A DNA stretch of 64,000 nt. Source: Variovorax sp. WS11. Lineage in GTDB: Bacteria > Pseudomonadota > Gammaproteobacteria > Burkholderiales > Burkholderiaceae_C. A model generated the notes under the pieces. It saw only the letters and a program-made list of their open reading frames with translations, was not told the origin of the DNA and did no database searches. The stretch lies in the NCBI RefSeq assembly GCF_010499245.1, contig NZ_JAAGOW010000004.1, positions 1 through 64,000 of the forward strand. The letters are read 5' to 3'. Both the position numbers and the translations under genes were made by a program. Below are positions 17,384-26,689 of this stretch, piece by piece (within the stretch, counting starts at the first letter, position 1; each line of letters begins with the position of its first letter).

Positions 17384-19071
17384 TGTCGGGGCAAAGTTGT
17401 AATGTCGCATTCCAGCAAAGTTGAGATGTCGCATATTGGGCCGCCACGAGCTCCGAGGCATGGCCATGGCGACAGCTGCAGCGACGATCACCATGACGAT
17501 GCGCGAGGCCGATCGACTCAAGACTGTTCAAGCGGTGGTCGACCGGATGCTTCGGGTTGGCCAGGCCGCGCAGCGGCTTGGCATGAGCCGACGGCAGGTC
17601 GAGCGCCTCGTGGACCGCTACCTAGACGAAGGGCCTTCCGGCCTGGTCTCACGGAGGCGCGGGCGTCCCAGCAATAACCAACTGGCTCCTGGCGTTGCCA
17701 GTCGTGCCATCGCGATCATTCGCGAGCGCTACGCCGACTTTGGTCCGACCCTGGCAGCCGAGAAGCTGCAGGAATGCCATGGGGTCGTCCTCAGCAAGGA
17801 AACTGTGCGGGCGTTGATGGTGTCTGCGGGCCTGTGGACGCCGCGCAGGCAGCGCGCTCCCAAGATTCATCAGCCACGCAACCGCCGCGACTGCCTGGGT
17901 GAGCTGATCCAGATCGATGGCAGTGATCACGCCTGGTTCGAGGAGCGAGCGTCGGCGTGCACCCTGCTTGTGTTCATCGACGACGCCACCAGCCGGCTGA
18001 TGCAGCTGCGCTTCGTGCCCACCGAATCGAGCTTTGCCTACTTCGAGGCGACCCGCGGCTACCTGGAGGCCCACGGCAAGCCGGTGGCGTTCTACAGCGA
18101 CAAGGCGAGCATCTTCCGGCCGGTGTCCAAGCCGGAGTTCAGCGAGCGTGGCGTCACGCAGTTCGGCCGGGCGCTGTACGAGCTGAACATCGACATCATG
18201 TGCGCCAACACCAGCCAGGCCAAGGGCCGCGTAGAGCGCGCCAACCTGACCTTGCAAGACCGGCTGGTCAAGGAATTGAGGCTGCGCGGCATCAGCACGC
18301 GCGAGGCGGCCAACGCGTTTGCACCGCACTTCATCGCCGACTTCAACGGCCGGTTTGCGAAGGCGCCGCGGCGCGACTTCAATGTGCACCGCCCTTTGCG
18401 CGCAGACGAAGACCTGGACCTGATCTTCACCTGGCGCGAGCAGCGCAAGGTGTCTCTGTCGCTGACGTTGAACTATGCGCGCGAGATCTACATGCTGGCG
18501 GACACGGCAGGCAACCGGCGGCTGATCCAACGGTACATCGATGTGTACGAGTATCCCGACGGTCGCATCGAGGTGCGTGCGGGCAAAGGCGCCCTGCCCT
18601 ACGTGCGCTACGACAAGCTCCCGCAGATCGACATCGCCGCCGTCGTGGAGAACAAGCGCCTGGATCATGCGCTGCGCGCGGCGCAGGCGATCCAGGCGCA
18701 GCGAGATGACCGGCGCTGCACGCCATCGCGAACGAATCAGGGGCAGCCTCCACGGCCCAGGACGGCAGTACCCGGCACGAGCAACTCGAGACAGTTCAAC
18801 GTCCAGGACTTCGAGCAGGCCCTGCGCAAGGCGTGCAAATCGATAACGCCCTTGTCGACTGCTTCGACCACGGCAACGCGTCCTTCAAAGGCGCGATAGC
18901 CCAATCAACTCAGCAGCAGCGTTGAACAACCGAACGCGCTGGCCTTCGGCTGCCAAGCCTGTGCGAGTTCAAAGGCAAGGCGGTCCCTGCGTTCGCAGGG
19001 CTCCATCAAGAAAGAAGAAATGCGACATTTCTACTTTGCCGGCAATGCGACATTACAACTTTGCCTCGACA
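17384..19071 (+). mobile_element. ISNCY-type (IS1202 group) insertion sequence with doubled terminal repeats
   Basis: Inverted ends begin TGTCG(G/A)GGCAAAGTTGTAATG on both sides. Each end has two copies of a 20-base unit starting GCAAAGTTG (left: 17391-17410 and 17415-17434; right, inverted: 19020-19039 and 19045-19064), spaced 24-25 bases. These are probably transposase binding sites. The single gene between them is the transposase. I found no clean target duplication at the ends; outer limits are set by the extent of the inverted similarity. Confidence 0.8.
17460..18899 (+). CDS. ISNCY-family transposase
   Basis: The product (about 479 residues) starts with an HTH domain (AAQRLGMSRRQVERLVDRYL) and has an integrase-type DDE core: D in IQIDGSDHAWF, D in LVFIDDATS and E in KGRVERANLTLQ. 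A C-terminal beta domain (DVYEYPDGRIEVRAGKG) is typical of the group. Starts at 17421, 17460 and 17493 are all possible; MTMREADRLK is the first conserved-looking segment. The frame is intact, so the element may be active. The final 60 residues are low in conservation. Confidence 0.85.
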   Translation: MAMATAAATITMTMREADRLKTVQAVVDRMLRVGQAAQRLGMSRRQVERLVDRYLDEGPSGLVSRRRGRPSNNQLAPGVASRAIAIIRERYADFGPTLAAEKLQECHGVVLSKETVRALMVSAGLWTPRRQRAPKIHQPRNRRDCLGELIQIDGSDHAWFEERASACTLLVFIDDATSRLMQLRFVPTESSFAYFEATRGYLEAHGKPVAFYSDKASIFRPVSKPEFSERGVTQFGRALYELNIDIMCANTSQAKGRVERANLTLQDRLVKELRLRGISTREAANAFAPHFIADFNGRFAKAPRRDFNVHRPLRADEDLDLIFTWREQRKVSLSLTLNYAREIYMLADTAGNRRLIQRYIDVYEYPDGRIEVRAGKGALPYVRYDKLPQIDIAAVVENKRLDHALRAAQAIQAQRDDRRCTPSRTNQGQPPRPRTAVPGTSNSRQFNVQDFEQALRKACKSITPLSTASTTATRPSKAR

Positions 19072-19093
19072 TCTCACACTTGTCTCACACTTG
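19072..19093. repeat. Tandem 11-mer flanking the IS right end
   Basis: TCTCACACTTG occurs twice in perfect tandem directly after the right end of the ISNCY element. The left flank does not match, so this is not a simple target duplication. Confidence 0.7.
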
Positions 19094-19138
19094 TAGGAAA
19101 AAAACGAGCGAGCGAGTCTCAGCCCGACGCTGCTGCGC

Positions 19139-20227
19139 TCATGGTGGGCCCCCGCGGCCTTCCTCGCGATTGCTGCCGCGTGCGGCCAAGTCCTGCAAGT
19201 AAAACTCGTGCAGCTTGGCCTGCAACATCGCCTTATCAGGTAACTGGGTCTGGTATTGCGCAATTAGGGCGGGTGAAGCGGTGCGGCTCAGAGCGTACTC
19301 GACCACTTCGTCGTCCTTGCTGGCGCAAAGAAGCACACCCAGGGCCGGATTCTCGTGCGGCTTGCGGACATTGCGATCCAGTGCCTCGAGGTAGAAGCTC
19401 AGTTTGCCTAGATACTCGGGCTCAAAGCGCCCGACCTTCAGTTCAATGGCAACCAGGCAGTTCAGCCCGCGGTGAAAAAACAGCAAGTCAAGCGCAAAGT
19501 CCTGCTTGCCTACCTGGACCGGAAACTCCGAGCCGACAAAGCAGAAGTCGCGCCCGAGTTCGATCAGGAAGGTCTTGAGGCGGGCGAGCAGCCCTTGATG
19601 CAGGTCGGCCTCGCTATGCCCTTCCGGCAGGCCGAGAAACTCGAGCAGGTAGGCATCCTTGAAGACGCTGAGAGCCTGGGGGTGACTTTGTCTCACCACC
19701 GGTGAGACTTTTGCCGGGGTCAACACTGCACGCTCGAAAAGCGCGATCGCGAATTGCCGCTCCAGCTCGCGCTTGCTCCATTGCTCACGGGCGGCGGCGC
19801 GCAGATAGAACTCGCGCTCCTCAGGTCGCTTGCTCTGGCTCAGGATGATGAGGTTGTGGGTCCACGGCAGTTGTCTCACCAGCGGTGCGACTTTCTCGTC
19901 ATCGCGATAGGCTTCGTAGAACTGCCGCATGCGAAAGAGGTTGGCGCGCGTGAAGCCTCGCAGTCCCGGCTGCGTATTGGCCAGGTGGGCCGCCAGCTGC
20001 GTGACAACTCCGTCGCCCCACTCCGCAGCTGCAAGCTTGCGGCTGATGTATTCCCCAACTTGCCAATAGAGGTCGATCAGCGCCGTGTTGACCGCGTGGT
20101 ACGCCCGATCCCTGGCGGCCTGGATCAAGGTAACGATCTCGGCGAAGCCCGGATCGGCTGGCACTTGCGCCTGGCCGCGGACTTTCACGCGGGCCTTGCT
20201 TGACCTGTTACTGCTGCCTTGACTCAT
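19139..20227 (-). CDS. DUF1016 family PDDEXK nuclease-domain protein (YhcG-like)
   Basis: The 362-residue protein begins MSQGSSNRSSKARVKVRG, followed by the DUF1016 N-terminal domain (LIDLYWQVGEYISRKL, LRGFTRANLFRMRQFYEAY, LPWTHNLIIL). The C-terminal nuclease domain shows DFALDLLFFHRGL and VAIELKVGRF, which supply the acidic and ExK residues of a PDDEXK site. YhcG-type proteins are associated with DNA repair/restriction-like and defence functions; the target is not known. The gene ends 68 bases from the ISNCY element, so its downstream region may be altered. It stands alone and is divergent from dinG. Confidence 0.88.
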   Translation of the reverse strand: MSQGSSNRSSKARVKVRGQAQVPADPGFAEIVTLIQAARDRAYHAVNTALIDLYWQVGEYISRKLAAAEWGDGVVTQLAAHLANTQPGLRGFTRANLFRMRQFYEAYRDDEKVAPLVRQLPWTHNLIILSQSKRPEEREFYLRAAAREQWSKRELERQFAIALFERAVLTPAKVSPVVRQSHPQALSVFKDAYLLEFLGLPEGHSEADLHQGLLARLKTFLIELGRDFCFVGSEFPVQVGKQDFALDLLFFHRGLNCLVAIELKVGRFEPEYLGKLSFYLEALDRNVRKPHENPALGVLLCASKDDEVVEYALSRTASPALIAQYQTQLPDKAMLQAKLHEFYLQDLAARGSNREEGRGGPP

Positions 20228-20729
20228 TCCGAGCGAGTCTAAGGGGTGATCTGGGCTGTACGCCGAAACCCGCGCAACGCCAAGCGGTACACGTCCCGCG
20301 ACTATCAAAGTGGATTGAGGAAGTTTATCCGAGCGACGCCTCCTCTCCGGCAATCCTCGTTGCCGAGGCGAGACGGCCCATACGCGCGATTACGCGTTGT
20401 CCATCGACGCGTCGCATGCGCAGGAGCCCTCTCCGTGCGCTTGCGCATCTGTGGGATGCCGGTGAACGACGGTGACCTCGGGCTGATCTGCTGTTGGCTT
20501 GTCCTTGCGCGAGGGTCGTGAAACGGTGTGCTGACTAGCCCGATGGCGCTGCTCGATTCCGGTGCGGGCAAGGCCAAGAGCCCTACGTTTGGGGCTACGC
20601 GCGTCGCATTCCTGACCGACCTGGGCATCGATCTACACCTGGGCGATCTCAACGACGTCCTGGTGCGGCGCTATGCCCGGCGCATGGTGAACCGGCCGCC
20701 CTCGGTCGGCGCGAGAATCAGTCGCCGGC
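20228..20729. other. Intergenic between DUF1016 and dinG
   Basis: No gene is recognised. An open frame beginning near 20528 (MALLDSGAGK) runs antiphase into dinG and shows no family features, so I do not call it. Both divergent promoters should lie here. Confidence 0.35.
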
Positions 20730-23102
20730 ATGTCGATAATCGATCCCATGGCCTCTTCCGCGCCGCAGCGCACCCGTATGATTGCCCAGGAGCGGGATGC
20801 CTTCGTGAAAACGCCCGCCCACGCCAGCACCGAGGGCATTGCGCCCGAACTGCTCAAGAAGGCTCGCAAGCGCCTGGAGTTCCTCTACAGCGAGGTCGCT
20901 CGCACCTGGCCCGGCTTCATCGCCCGCCCCGGCCAGCACCAGATGATGCACGCGGCGCTGCTGACTTTCCTCAGCGCCAGATCGCCCGACGACGAGCGAC
21001 GCCCAGGCAACAACCTGGCGCAGCTGGAGGCCGGCACCGGCACGGGCAAGACGGTGGCTTACTGCCTTGCGGCCATCGTAGCGTCGGAACTGTTGAAGAA
21101 GACCGTCATCGTCTCCACGGCCACGGTCGCGCTGCAGGAACAGCTTTTTCACAAGGACCTGCCTCGCCTGACGCAAGTCGTTCCGGATCTGTGCTTCGAC
21201 CTTCTGAAGGGCCGCGGGCGCTACCTTTGCGAAAGCCGTCTGGAAGGCGCCCTCAAGGACGAGGCCCAGGAGAGCCTGCCGGGCGATGGCTTCCAGGACG
21301 GCTTCGCTGGCACGAGCTGGCAAGCCAAGGGCGCGGAACGTGACACTGGCAAGGCCATGCGCTGGTACAAGAGCGTCGCCAAGAAACTGCGCGGCGGCCA
21401 ATGGGACGGCGACATCGACAGCCTCGCCAAACCCCCTGACCCCGAGGACTGGCGCAGGGTGCAGGCCAACGCCAGCGCCTGCAACGGCGGCCAGTGCGAG
21501 CATTTCAAGAGTTGCGGCTTCTTCAGGGCCCGCCGCCGCGCCGCCAGCGCCACGATCCAGGTCGCCAACCACGCGCTGATCCTGGCCACGCTGCAGAGCG
21601 ACAGCGCCCTGATCGAGCCGGGCAACACGCTGTTCGTGTTCGACGAGGCGCACCATCTTCCGGGCATCGCCGCGGAGCAGTTCTCATATCGGGCACGCTT
21701 GGGCACCAGCGCCAACCTCCTCACCGGCCTGCGCACGGTCGCCCATCGCCACAGCCGCGACCTGCCTGCCTCCAGCCGCCCAGACCTCGTGACTCTGGGG
21801 GAGACGATCACCGAATGCACGAACAAGCTGGCCATCCTGGAAGACTGGTGGACCGAGGGCCGACTGGTCAGCGCCGACAAGCCCGTCCACCGCTTCGTCC
21901 GGGGCCAGGTGCCCGAGGCCTTGATCCCCGAATGCGAGCAACTGGGCACCCTCCTGCGTTCGATCTCTGCCGTGGTGGCGGGCATCGCGGCCGCGCTGAC
22001 CGAGCCTGACGAGTCCCGGTCGTCGGCCGAACGGGAAGAGCAGGCGCGCGCCGGGGTGGAGCTGGGTGTGTACCTCGCCCGGCTGGAAGCATTGGAGCGA
22101 CTCTTCGGCGCCTGGGCTACCCACGACACGGTGCCCTGGGCGAAGTGGCTGCAGCATTGCGCCAACACCACGATCACCAACATGCCTGCCGCAGCGGGCT
22201 CGGCAGGCGTGACAGGAATGACGGGCGCGACGGGTGCGGCCGGCGCCGATGTGATGCTGTGCGCCAGTCCGATGACGGCGGCGCAGCACCTCGCACGCAC
22301 TCTCTGGAAAAACGTCAGCGCGGCAGTCTGCACGTCGGCCACCCTCACCGCCTGCGGCAGCTTCGACTTCTTCGACCGCATGAGCGGGATGAACCGCTTT
22401 GCCGACCGACGCGCCCTGGCGGTGGCCTCGCCCTTCGACTACGCAAGGCAGGGCGAACTGCACATTGCGCCGATGGCCAGTTCGCCCAAAGGTCCGGAGT
22501 TCTCGGACGAACTTTGCCGAACGCTGCCGATGCTGTTGCGCGAGCACCGGCATGGGCAACTGGTGCTGTTCACCTCGAGGCGCCAGTTGCTGGCCTGTCA
22601 TACGGCCCTGCCGCCAGACCTGCACGAGCGGGTCCTGGTGCAGGGCGAGCGCTCGCGCACGGACCTGCTCGCGGAACACGGCCGCCGCGTGGCGCGCGGC
22701 GAGCGCAGCATCATCTTCGGCCTCCAGTCCCTCGGAGAAGGCATCGACCTGCCGGGCAAGCTGTGCGAGCACGTGGTGATCGACAAGCTGCCGTTCACCC
22801 CGCCGAACTCGCCCGTTGAGGAGGCGCTGGCGGAGTGGCTGAGCGCCCAGGGACGCGACGCGTTTGCCGAGATCGCCGTTCCGCGCGCCGGGATGAAGCT
22901 GGCCCAGTGGGCCGGCCGCGGGATACGCACCGTGACGGACCGGGCGGTGATCACGGTGTGCGACACACGGCTGGTCACGATGCGCTACGGCCGGGACATC
23001 CTGGCGGGACTGCCACCGTTTCGCATCACGAAGTCAAAGGCGCCCCCCGTCTCCGGGGAATCAGCGCGGGCTGTCGACCCCGGTCGAGCCATCATTGGAT
23101 GA
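20730..23102 (+). CDS. dinG: DinG-family ATP-dependent DNA helicase
   Basis: The 790-residue superfamily 2 helicase has Walker A in EAGTGTGKTVA, an Fe-S cluster region with Cys in RYLCES and CNGGQCEHFKSCGFF (four Cys), the DEAH box in VFDEAHHLPG and the C-terminal motif GLQSLGEGIDLPGK. DinG unwinds 5'-3' DNA and R-loops and uses a 4Fe-4S cluster. It lies between the DUF1016 nuclease and a coupled unknown gene that overlaps its stop by four bases (ATGA). Three in-frame starts (20730, 20748, 20778) are possible; the first is used. Confidence 0.93.
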   Translation: MSIIDPMASSAPQRTRMIAQERDAFVKTPAHASTEGIAPELLKKARKRLEFLYSEVARTWPGFIARPGQHQMMHAALLTFLSARSPDDERRPGNNLAQLEAGTGTGKTVAYCLAAIVASELLKKTVIVSTATVALQEQLFHKDLPRLTQVVPDLCFDLLKGRGRYLCESRLEGALKDEAQESLPGDGFQDGFAGTSWQAKGAERDTGKAMRWYKSVAKKLRGGQWDGDIDSLAKPPDPEDWRRVQANASACNGGQCEHFKSCGFFRARRRAASATIQVANHALILATLQSDSALIEPGNTLFVFDEAHHLPGIAAEQFSYRARLGTSANLLTGLRTVAHRHSRDLPASSRPDLVTLGETITECTNKLAILEDWWTEGRLVSADKPVHRFVRGQVPEALIPECEQLGTLLRSISAVVAGIAAALTEPDESRSSAEREEQARAGVELGVYLARLEALERLFGAWATHDTVPWAKWLQHCANTTITNMPAAAGSAGVTGMTGATGAAGADVMLCASPMTAAQHLARTLWKNVSAAVCTSATLTACGSFDFFDRMSGMNRFADRRALAVASPFDYARQGELHIAPMASSPKGPEFSDELCRTLPMLLREHRHGQLVLFTSRRQLLACHTALPPDLHERVLVQGERSRTDLLAEHGRRVARGERSIIFGLQSLGEGIDLPGKLCEHVVIDKLPFTPPNSPVEEALAEWLSAQGRDAFAEIAVPRAGMKLAQWAGRGIRTVTDRAVITVCDTRLVTMRYGRDILAGLPPFRITKSKAPPVSGESARAVDPGRAIIG

Positions 23103-24222
23103 AACGCGAGGCGACACAAGCAACGACTTGGGCGTTTCGCGCCCGCTTTCGCCGTGGCGTCTTCGGTTGGCGCGGCTCCCAGCTCGCGATTTCCCGCATC
23201 AACGAGGCGCTGTCCGAGATTCGGGCGGTCGCGCGGCACGATCCGGCGGCTGCGGGCGAAGGCGCCGTCGTGCTGCTGGAAAAGCTCTCGCCGGCCTTGG
23301 CCCACGTGGACAGTTCGTCCGGCTCGCTGGGCAGCGCGACGTACTCGGCAGTCCAGGCGCTGGTGCCCCTCATTGCCGGCGCCCCGGTGGGCATTTCCGT
23401 TCGCGGGAAGTGGCTCGAGCGGCTATTCGACGCCATCCAGGAGGACGACCCGCCGTACATCGAATCCCTCGGCGATCGGTGGGGCGATCTCTGCGTGACG
23501 CCCGAGCTGGCATCGAGTTGGGCCGACACGTTGCTGCCGACGCTGCGGCGCGTCCAAGACGGTCGCAGGACCGGCACCTACGCCTTCTTCTCTGGCACTA
23601 GCGTGTGCTACAGCGCCTTGTTCACGACCGGCCGCCACGATGAGTTGCTCGAACTGGTCGCCATGGACCTGCACCCGATCTGGCCGTATCTGGTCTGGGG
23701 CGGTCGCGTGCTTGTGGCACGAGGCCAGGTCGATGAAGCCATCGCCTTCGTCCAGGACCGCGCCGGGAGTTCGACCAGCGAGGAGACGGTCGCACAGTTT
23801 GCGCAAGACGCATTGCTCAAGGCAGGCCGTCGCGCCGAAGCGTTCGATCGCTATGCACTGTTGGCAAACCAGGCCAACTCGAACCTGTCCACGTTCAGGG
23901 CGATCGCCAGGAGGTACCCGGAGCTGGCTCCGGACAAGCTGTTGGGCCACCTCATCGCTTCCACACACGCCCGGCGTTTGCCATGGAAGCGGCCCTGGCG
24001 GCGCTGCACTGGATCTCGACGGGCCACGGGTACGAAGTCACCGGGGGGGACGTGCTCGAGGCATGTCGTCTGGCGACCGATGCGGCGCGGCTTTCAGAAC
24101 GGGTTGCCGAGGCCGAGGCCATCATCGGGCGAGTGCTTGCACCCGCGCGGCCGATGGCGCAATGGATGCGCAGTGCGCTCGGCATCGGGACGCCGCCGCG
24201 CAACGGACCGCGCCGATCCTGA
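23099..24222 (+). pseudogene. Unknown gene coupled to dinG, broken by frameshift and probable internal deletion
   Basis: The gene starts MKREATQATTWAF, overlapping the dinG stop by four bases. It is open to about 23960 (PELAPDKLLGHLIAST), where the frame is lost. The same protein resumes in another frame as RPAFAMEAALAALHWISTGH and GYEVTGGDVLEACRLATDAA, ending at 24222. In proteins I recall with this layout a further segment lies between these two parts, so an internal deletion is likely as well as a shift. The family is helical and TPR-like, and I cannot name it with confidence. Coupling to dinG suggests a joint function that is now lost. Confidence 0.6.
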
Positions 24223-24350
24223 TGAGCTTGGCCCGAGAGGAATCTCGCTGGGCCACAGCGTGAGCAATGAAGATGAGCTCGGCTTGGCGCGTTTGGTTTG
24301 CATCCACTCATCCGCATTCGCGCAACTTTCTGCGAGCGCCGGCGGCGAAG

Positions 24351-24479
24351 ACCTTGGGCAAGCTGGGCATGGCGCTGGCGCCGGTCGTGGTCGAGCAGAT
24401 CCATCGGCGCGTGGTGGCATCGCTCAGGAGCACAAGATCGTCCAGGGCCGGCGCATGCGCGTGGACACCACCGTTGTGG
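24351..24479 (+). pseudogene. Fragment of a DDE transposase
   Basis: TLGKLGMALAPVVVEQIHRR and, one frame away, IAQEHKIVQGRRMRVDTTVV together match a region of an IS1182/ISNCY-like transposase just before its first catalytic Asp region. Neither end of the element is present. It is a decayed remnant. Confidence 0.65.
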
Positions 24480-24610
24480 GGTTGTTTTTTCAGTGTCAAC
24501 GGCGAAGTTCATATCGATGTTCAAGGTTCGCCATAGGGCCCCTCCCGCCCAGCCGTGCCGCGCGCGGACAAGGCTCGTGTGGGTATTCCGAGGCCACTCA
24601 CATGGGTTTC

Positions 24611-24629
24611 TAGGGTTTACCCCTATAAT
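24611..24629 (+). promoter_or_regulatory. Candidate promoter with palindrome for small RNA
   Basis: A perfect consensus -10 hexamer TATAAT lies at 24624-24629, overlapped by the near-palindrome TAGGGTTTACCCCTA (24611-24625). The -35 region is weak. Transcription would start near 24636. Confidence 0.5.
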
Positions 24630-24635
24630 CGACCC

Positions 24636-24697
24636 GTCTCCTCGGATCCCCATAAGGATCCGCTTCAAGCCCCGCGCAGCAATGCATGGGGCTTTTT
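24636..24697 (+). ncRNA. Candidate small RNA of about 60 bases
   Basis: Downstream of the TATAAT, a perfect hairpin CGGATCC/GGATCCG (24643-24662, six-base loop) is followed directly by a second stem AAGCCCC/GGGGCTT and a T-run. There is no open frame in this interval. A short transcript made only of two hairpins is suggested. The fragment before it is transposase debris and the gene after it starts 280 bases on, so it is not an obvious leader. Confidence 0.4.
24667..24697 (+). terminator. Rho-independent terminator
   Basis: AAGCCCC (24667-24673) pairs with GGGGCTT (24688-24694) over a 14-base loop and is followed by a run of T. It is the best-formed terminator in the window. Confidence 0.75.
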
Positions 24698-24975
24698 CTT
24701 TGGCGCGATGCCGATCCCTCGCTCTAGAGGTGGCACGTGAACTGGTCCCCAAGGATTCGCAGCTTCGCAGCCGGCCTGGCACTGGCGCCCAGCACTGTTC
24801 GAGACCTTCATCTGGGCGCGGGTGGCGCAAGACGCAGCCGCGTCACCTCAATGCGGAGGGTGATCACGGCGAGGGAGTCGAGTGCCTGAAGGCAGGCGTT
24901 CTCAATTTTCAGTGATCGTGGCGTCGTCGGGCTGATTTACAGTTCCAGGGAGGAACAGCCATATCGGACGGGACC

Positions 24976-25857
24976 ATGCACCCGCAGCAACTCGACATCT
25001 TCGATCACAGTCGCGACACCGTGCTGTGCAACGACGTCGCGGCCGCCCTTGAGCGTCGCGAAGCCGTCAGCGCCAGATCAGCGTGGGACAAGTTCGCCGG
25101 AGAATTTCCTGACCACGACTCCCTGGCACCGCTTTGCGTGCTGGTGGATGCGCTCGAGCAACGCACGGCGACGCCATTCCAGGATCACGAATCCGCGCAC
25201 CGTGCGCGTCGTGCGTTGGGCGAGGTGATAGAACCGGCAGCACTGCGTATTTTTGGGGCGCGCTCAGGTTCGGCATGGTTGGTCACGCTGTGGCGCGCGT
25301 TGGCGCAGCGGGCCTCGCCCCTTCCATTTCGCCCTGAGCGCAGCGATGACCACGCCGCCGCGCTGTGGCTGCGCGCCGGAGATTGGGCCGCGGCGAGCGA
25401 CGCCGTGGCGCGAATCGAATCGTGGCGCCGAATTCCGGCATCTTTGGCATGGATGGCGGAGGCGCGCTACCGCGTGCACGATCTCGACGATGCGTGGGGC
25501 CTGCTCGCCGAACTCGCATGGCTGTCATGTGATCGATTTGACCAGCTGACGAAGCGGCTCGCCGACCCGTTGCTGGAGAGACTTCGCAAGCGCTTCGATG
25601 CGACGTTCGAGGGACATGGCGATGTGCGCGATCTGGCCTGGTTTCCCGCCTGGATCCTCACGGAAAAGCCCGCGTTGTCACGCCCGTTGAGTCAGGCGCA
25701 GCGAGCGCTTCACACAGAGCCCGAAAAGGCGATGAGACTGCTGCTGGAGATGCTCGGTCTGGAGCGGCAGGGCCGGCACCATGACGTGGTTGCACGCCGC
25801 AAGGCGCTGCGCGACGCCCATCCGTCGCTGTATGCGGCCTATATGAAGACGCGGTGA
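24976..25857 (+). CDS. Unknown protein, 293 residues, helical repeat-like
   Basis: The product starts MHPQQLDIFDHSRDTVLCND and has repeated helical pairs rich in Ala, Trp and Arg, such as AAALWLRAGDWAAASDAVAR and RYRVHDLDDAWGLLAELAW. It resembles TPR-type helical scaffolds but has no named domain that I recognise. No signal peptide is seen, so it is probably cytoplasmic. It stands alone, about 280 bases after the terminator at 24.7 kb and 80 bases before the zinc-ribbon gene. Conserved homologues in Burkholderiales are expected. Confidence 0.75.
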   Translation: MHPQQLDIFDHSRDTVLCNDVAAALERREAVSARSAWDKFAGEFPDHDSLAPLCVLVDALEQRTATPFQDHESAHRARRALGEVIEPAALRIFGARSGSAWLVTLWRALAQRASPLPFRPERSDDHAAALWLRAGDWAAASDAVARIESWRRIPASLAWMAEARYRVHDLDDAWGLLAELAWLSCDRFDQLTKRLADPLLERLRKRFDATFEGHGDVRDLAWFPAWILTEKPALSRPLSQAQRALHTEPEKAMRLLLEMLGLERQGRHHDVVARRKALRDAHPSLYAAYMKTR

Positions 25858-25937
25858 GCGTTTGGCCCTCCCTCGGTGGTCTGCGCCTCGGACGCGGACC
25901 CCCAAAGGCGTTCCGCCCAGACTGACAACCGAAACGC

Positions 25938-26234
25938 ATGTACATCATCGACCTCAGGCACTTGCTCGATCCATGCGGGGCTATCGGCCCAACGAAGGGG
26001 GCCGCGCGCGCGATGGCGCAATTTCACACCGACCTGGTCGCCCATGCGTCGAGCGCGGCGGGAGAAGCCCCGGCCGCGCCGAAATGCTTCAAGTGCAAGA
26101 AAGACGAGGTCGAAGCCATCGTCGCCCGTGACAACGCCATTGTCTGGATCTGTCCGAACTGCGGCGTCGAAGGCCGAACTTCGAACTGGCAGGGTACCCT
26201 TTGGGATCTGCGCGACCGACCGAGGCGTCGCTGA
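25938..26234 (+). CDS. Zinc-ribbon small protein
   Basis: The 98-residue protein begins MYIIDLRHLLDPCGAIGPTK and has two CxxC pairs, CFKC near residue 50 and CPNC near residue 72, that would bind one zinc ion. The end QGTLWDLRD is typical of this family, which is common in Betaproteobacteria and of unknown function. It precedes the 26240 gene by five bases, so the two are probably co-transcribed. Confidence 0.8.
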   Translation: MYIIDLRHLLDPCGAIGPTKGAARAMAQFHTDLVAHASSAAGEAPAAPKCFKCKKDEVEAIVARDNAIVWICPNCGVEGRTSNWQGTLWDLRDRPRRR

Positions 26235-26239
26235 AGAAG

Positions 26240-26689
26240 ATGGGCCTGTCTTCCAGAATATTCCTGCTTTCGGATGACGACACGTTGCACGCGTTGGCCG
26301 GCAGCGCCTTCATGCGCATGCTGCGCAAGGAAGACAAGTGTCGGATCCCGGACTTCGCCGGCCAGCGCGTTCGCCAAGCGGACCTGATCGTCGAGGTGGT
26401 GGACCGGAAGCCCGCCCAAGTGGTGCACCAAACATTTAGCATCCTCGATTTCGACACTGAAGGTCTACTCGATGTGGAGCGGCTCAACCTCCAGCAGTTC
26501 GCGCGGGCGGAGGAGTTTGTGGCACAGATGCCGCAGAGCCCGGCACCGCCGGCAGGCGTGGTGGTCGACGCAGCCAGGCGCTTCATCGCACAAGGTGGCT
26601 CCTGGGAGCCCGACGAACCTCTGCAGGTCCGTTTACATGCGGCAGCGCTCGGACAGCTGGCGTGCCCGCGTGTGCGGGTCGTTCCATAA
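26240..26689 (+). CDS. Conserved unknown protein, 149 residues (intact paralogue of the gene split by IS630)
   Basis: The product starts MGLSSRIFLLSDDDTLHALA and ends ALGQLACPRVRVVP. It has an N-terminal region with RIPDFAGQRVRQADLIVEVV and a C-terminal region with QQFAR and RRFIAQGGSWEPDE. I do not know its function. A second copy with about the same length lies at 32506-34055, interrupted by an IS630 element, and the reconstructed protein has 148 residues. The presence of two copies in one window suggests a mobile or recently duplicated gene. It starts five bases after the zinc-ribbon gene. Confidence 0.8.
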   Translation: MGLSSRIFLLSDDDTLHALAGSAFMRMLRKEDKCRIPDFAGQRVRQADLIVEVVDRKPAQVVHQTFSILDFDTEGLLDVERLNLQQFARAEEFVAQMPQSPAPPAGVVVDAARRFIAQGGSWEPDEPLQVRLHAAALGQLACPRVRVVP

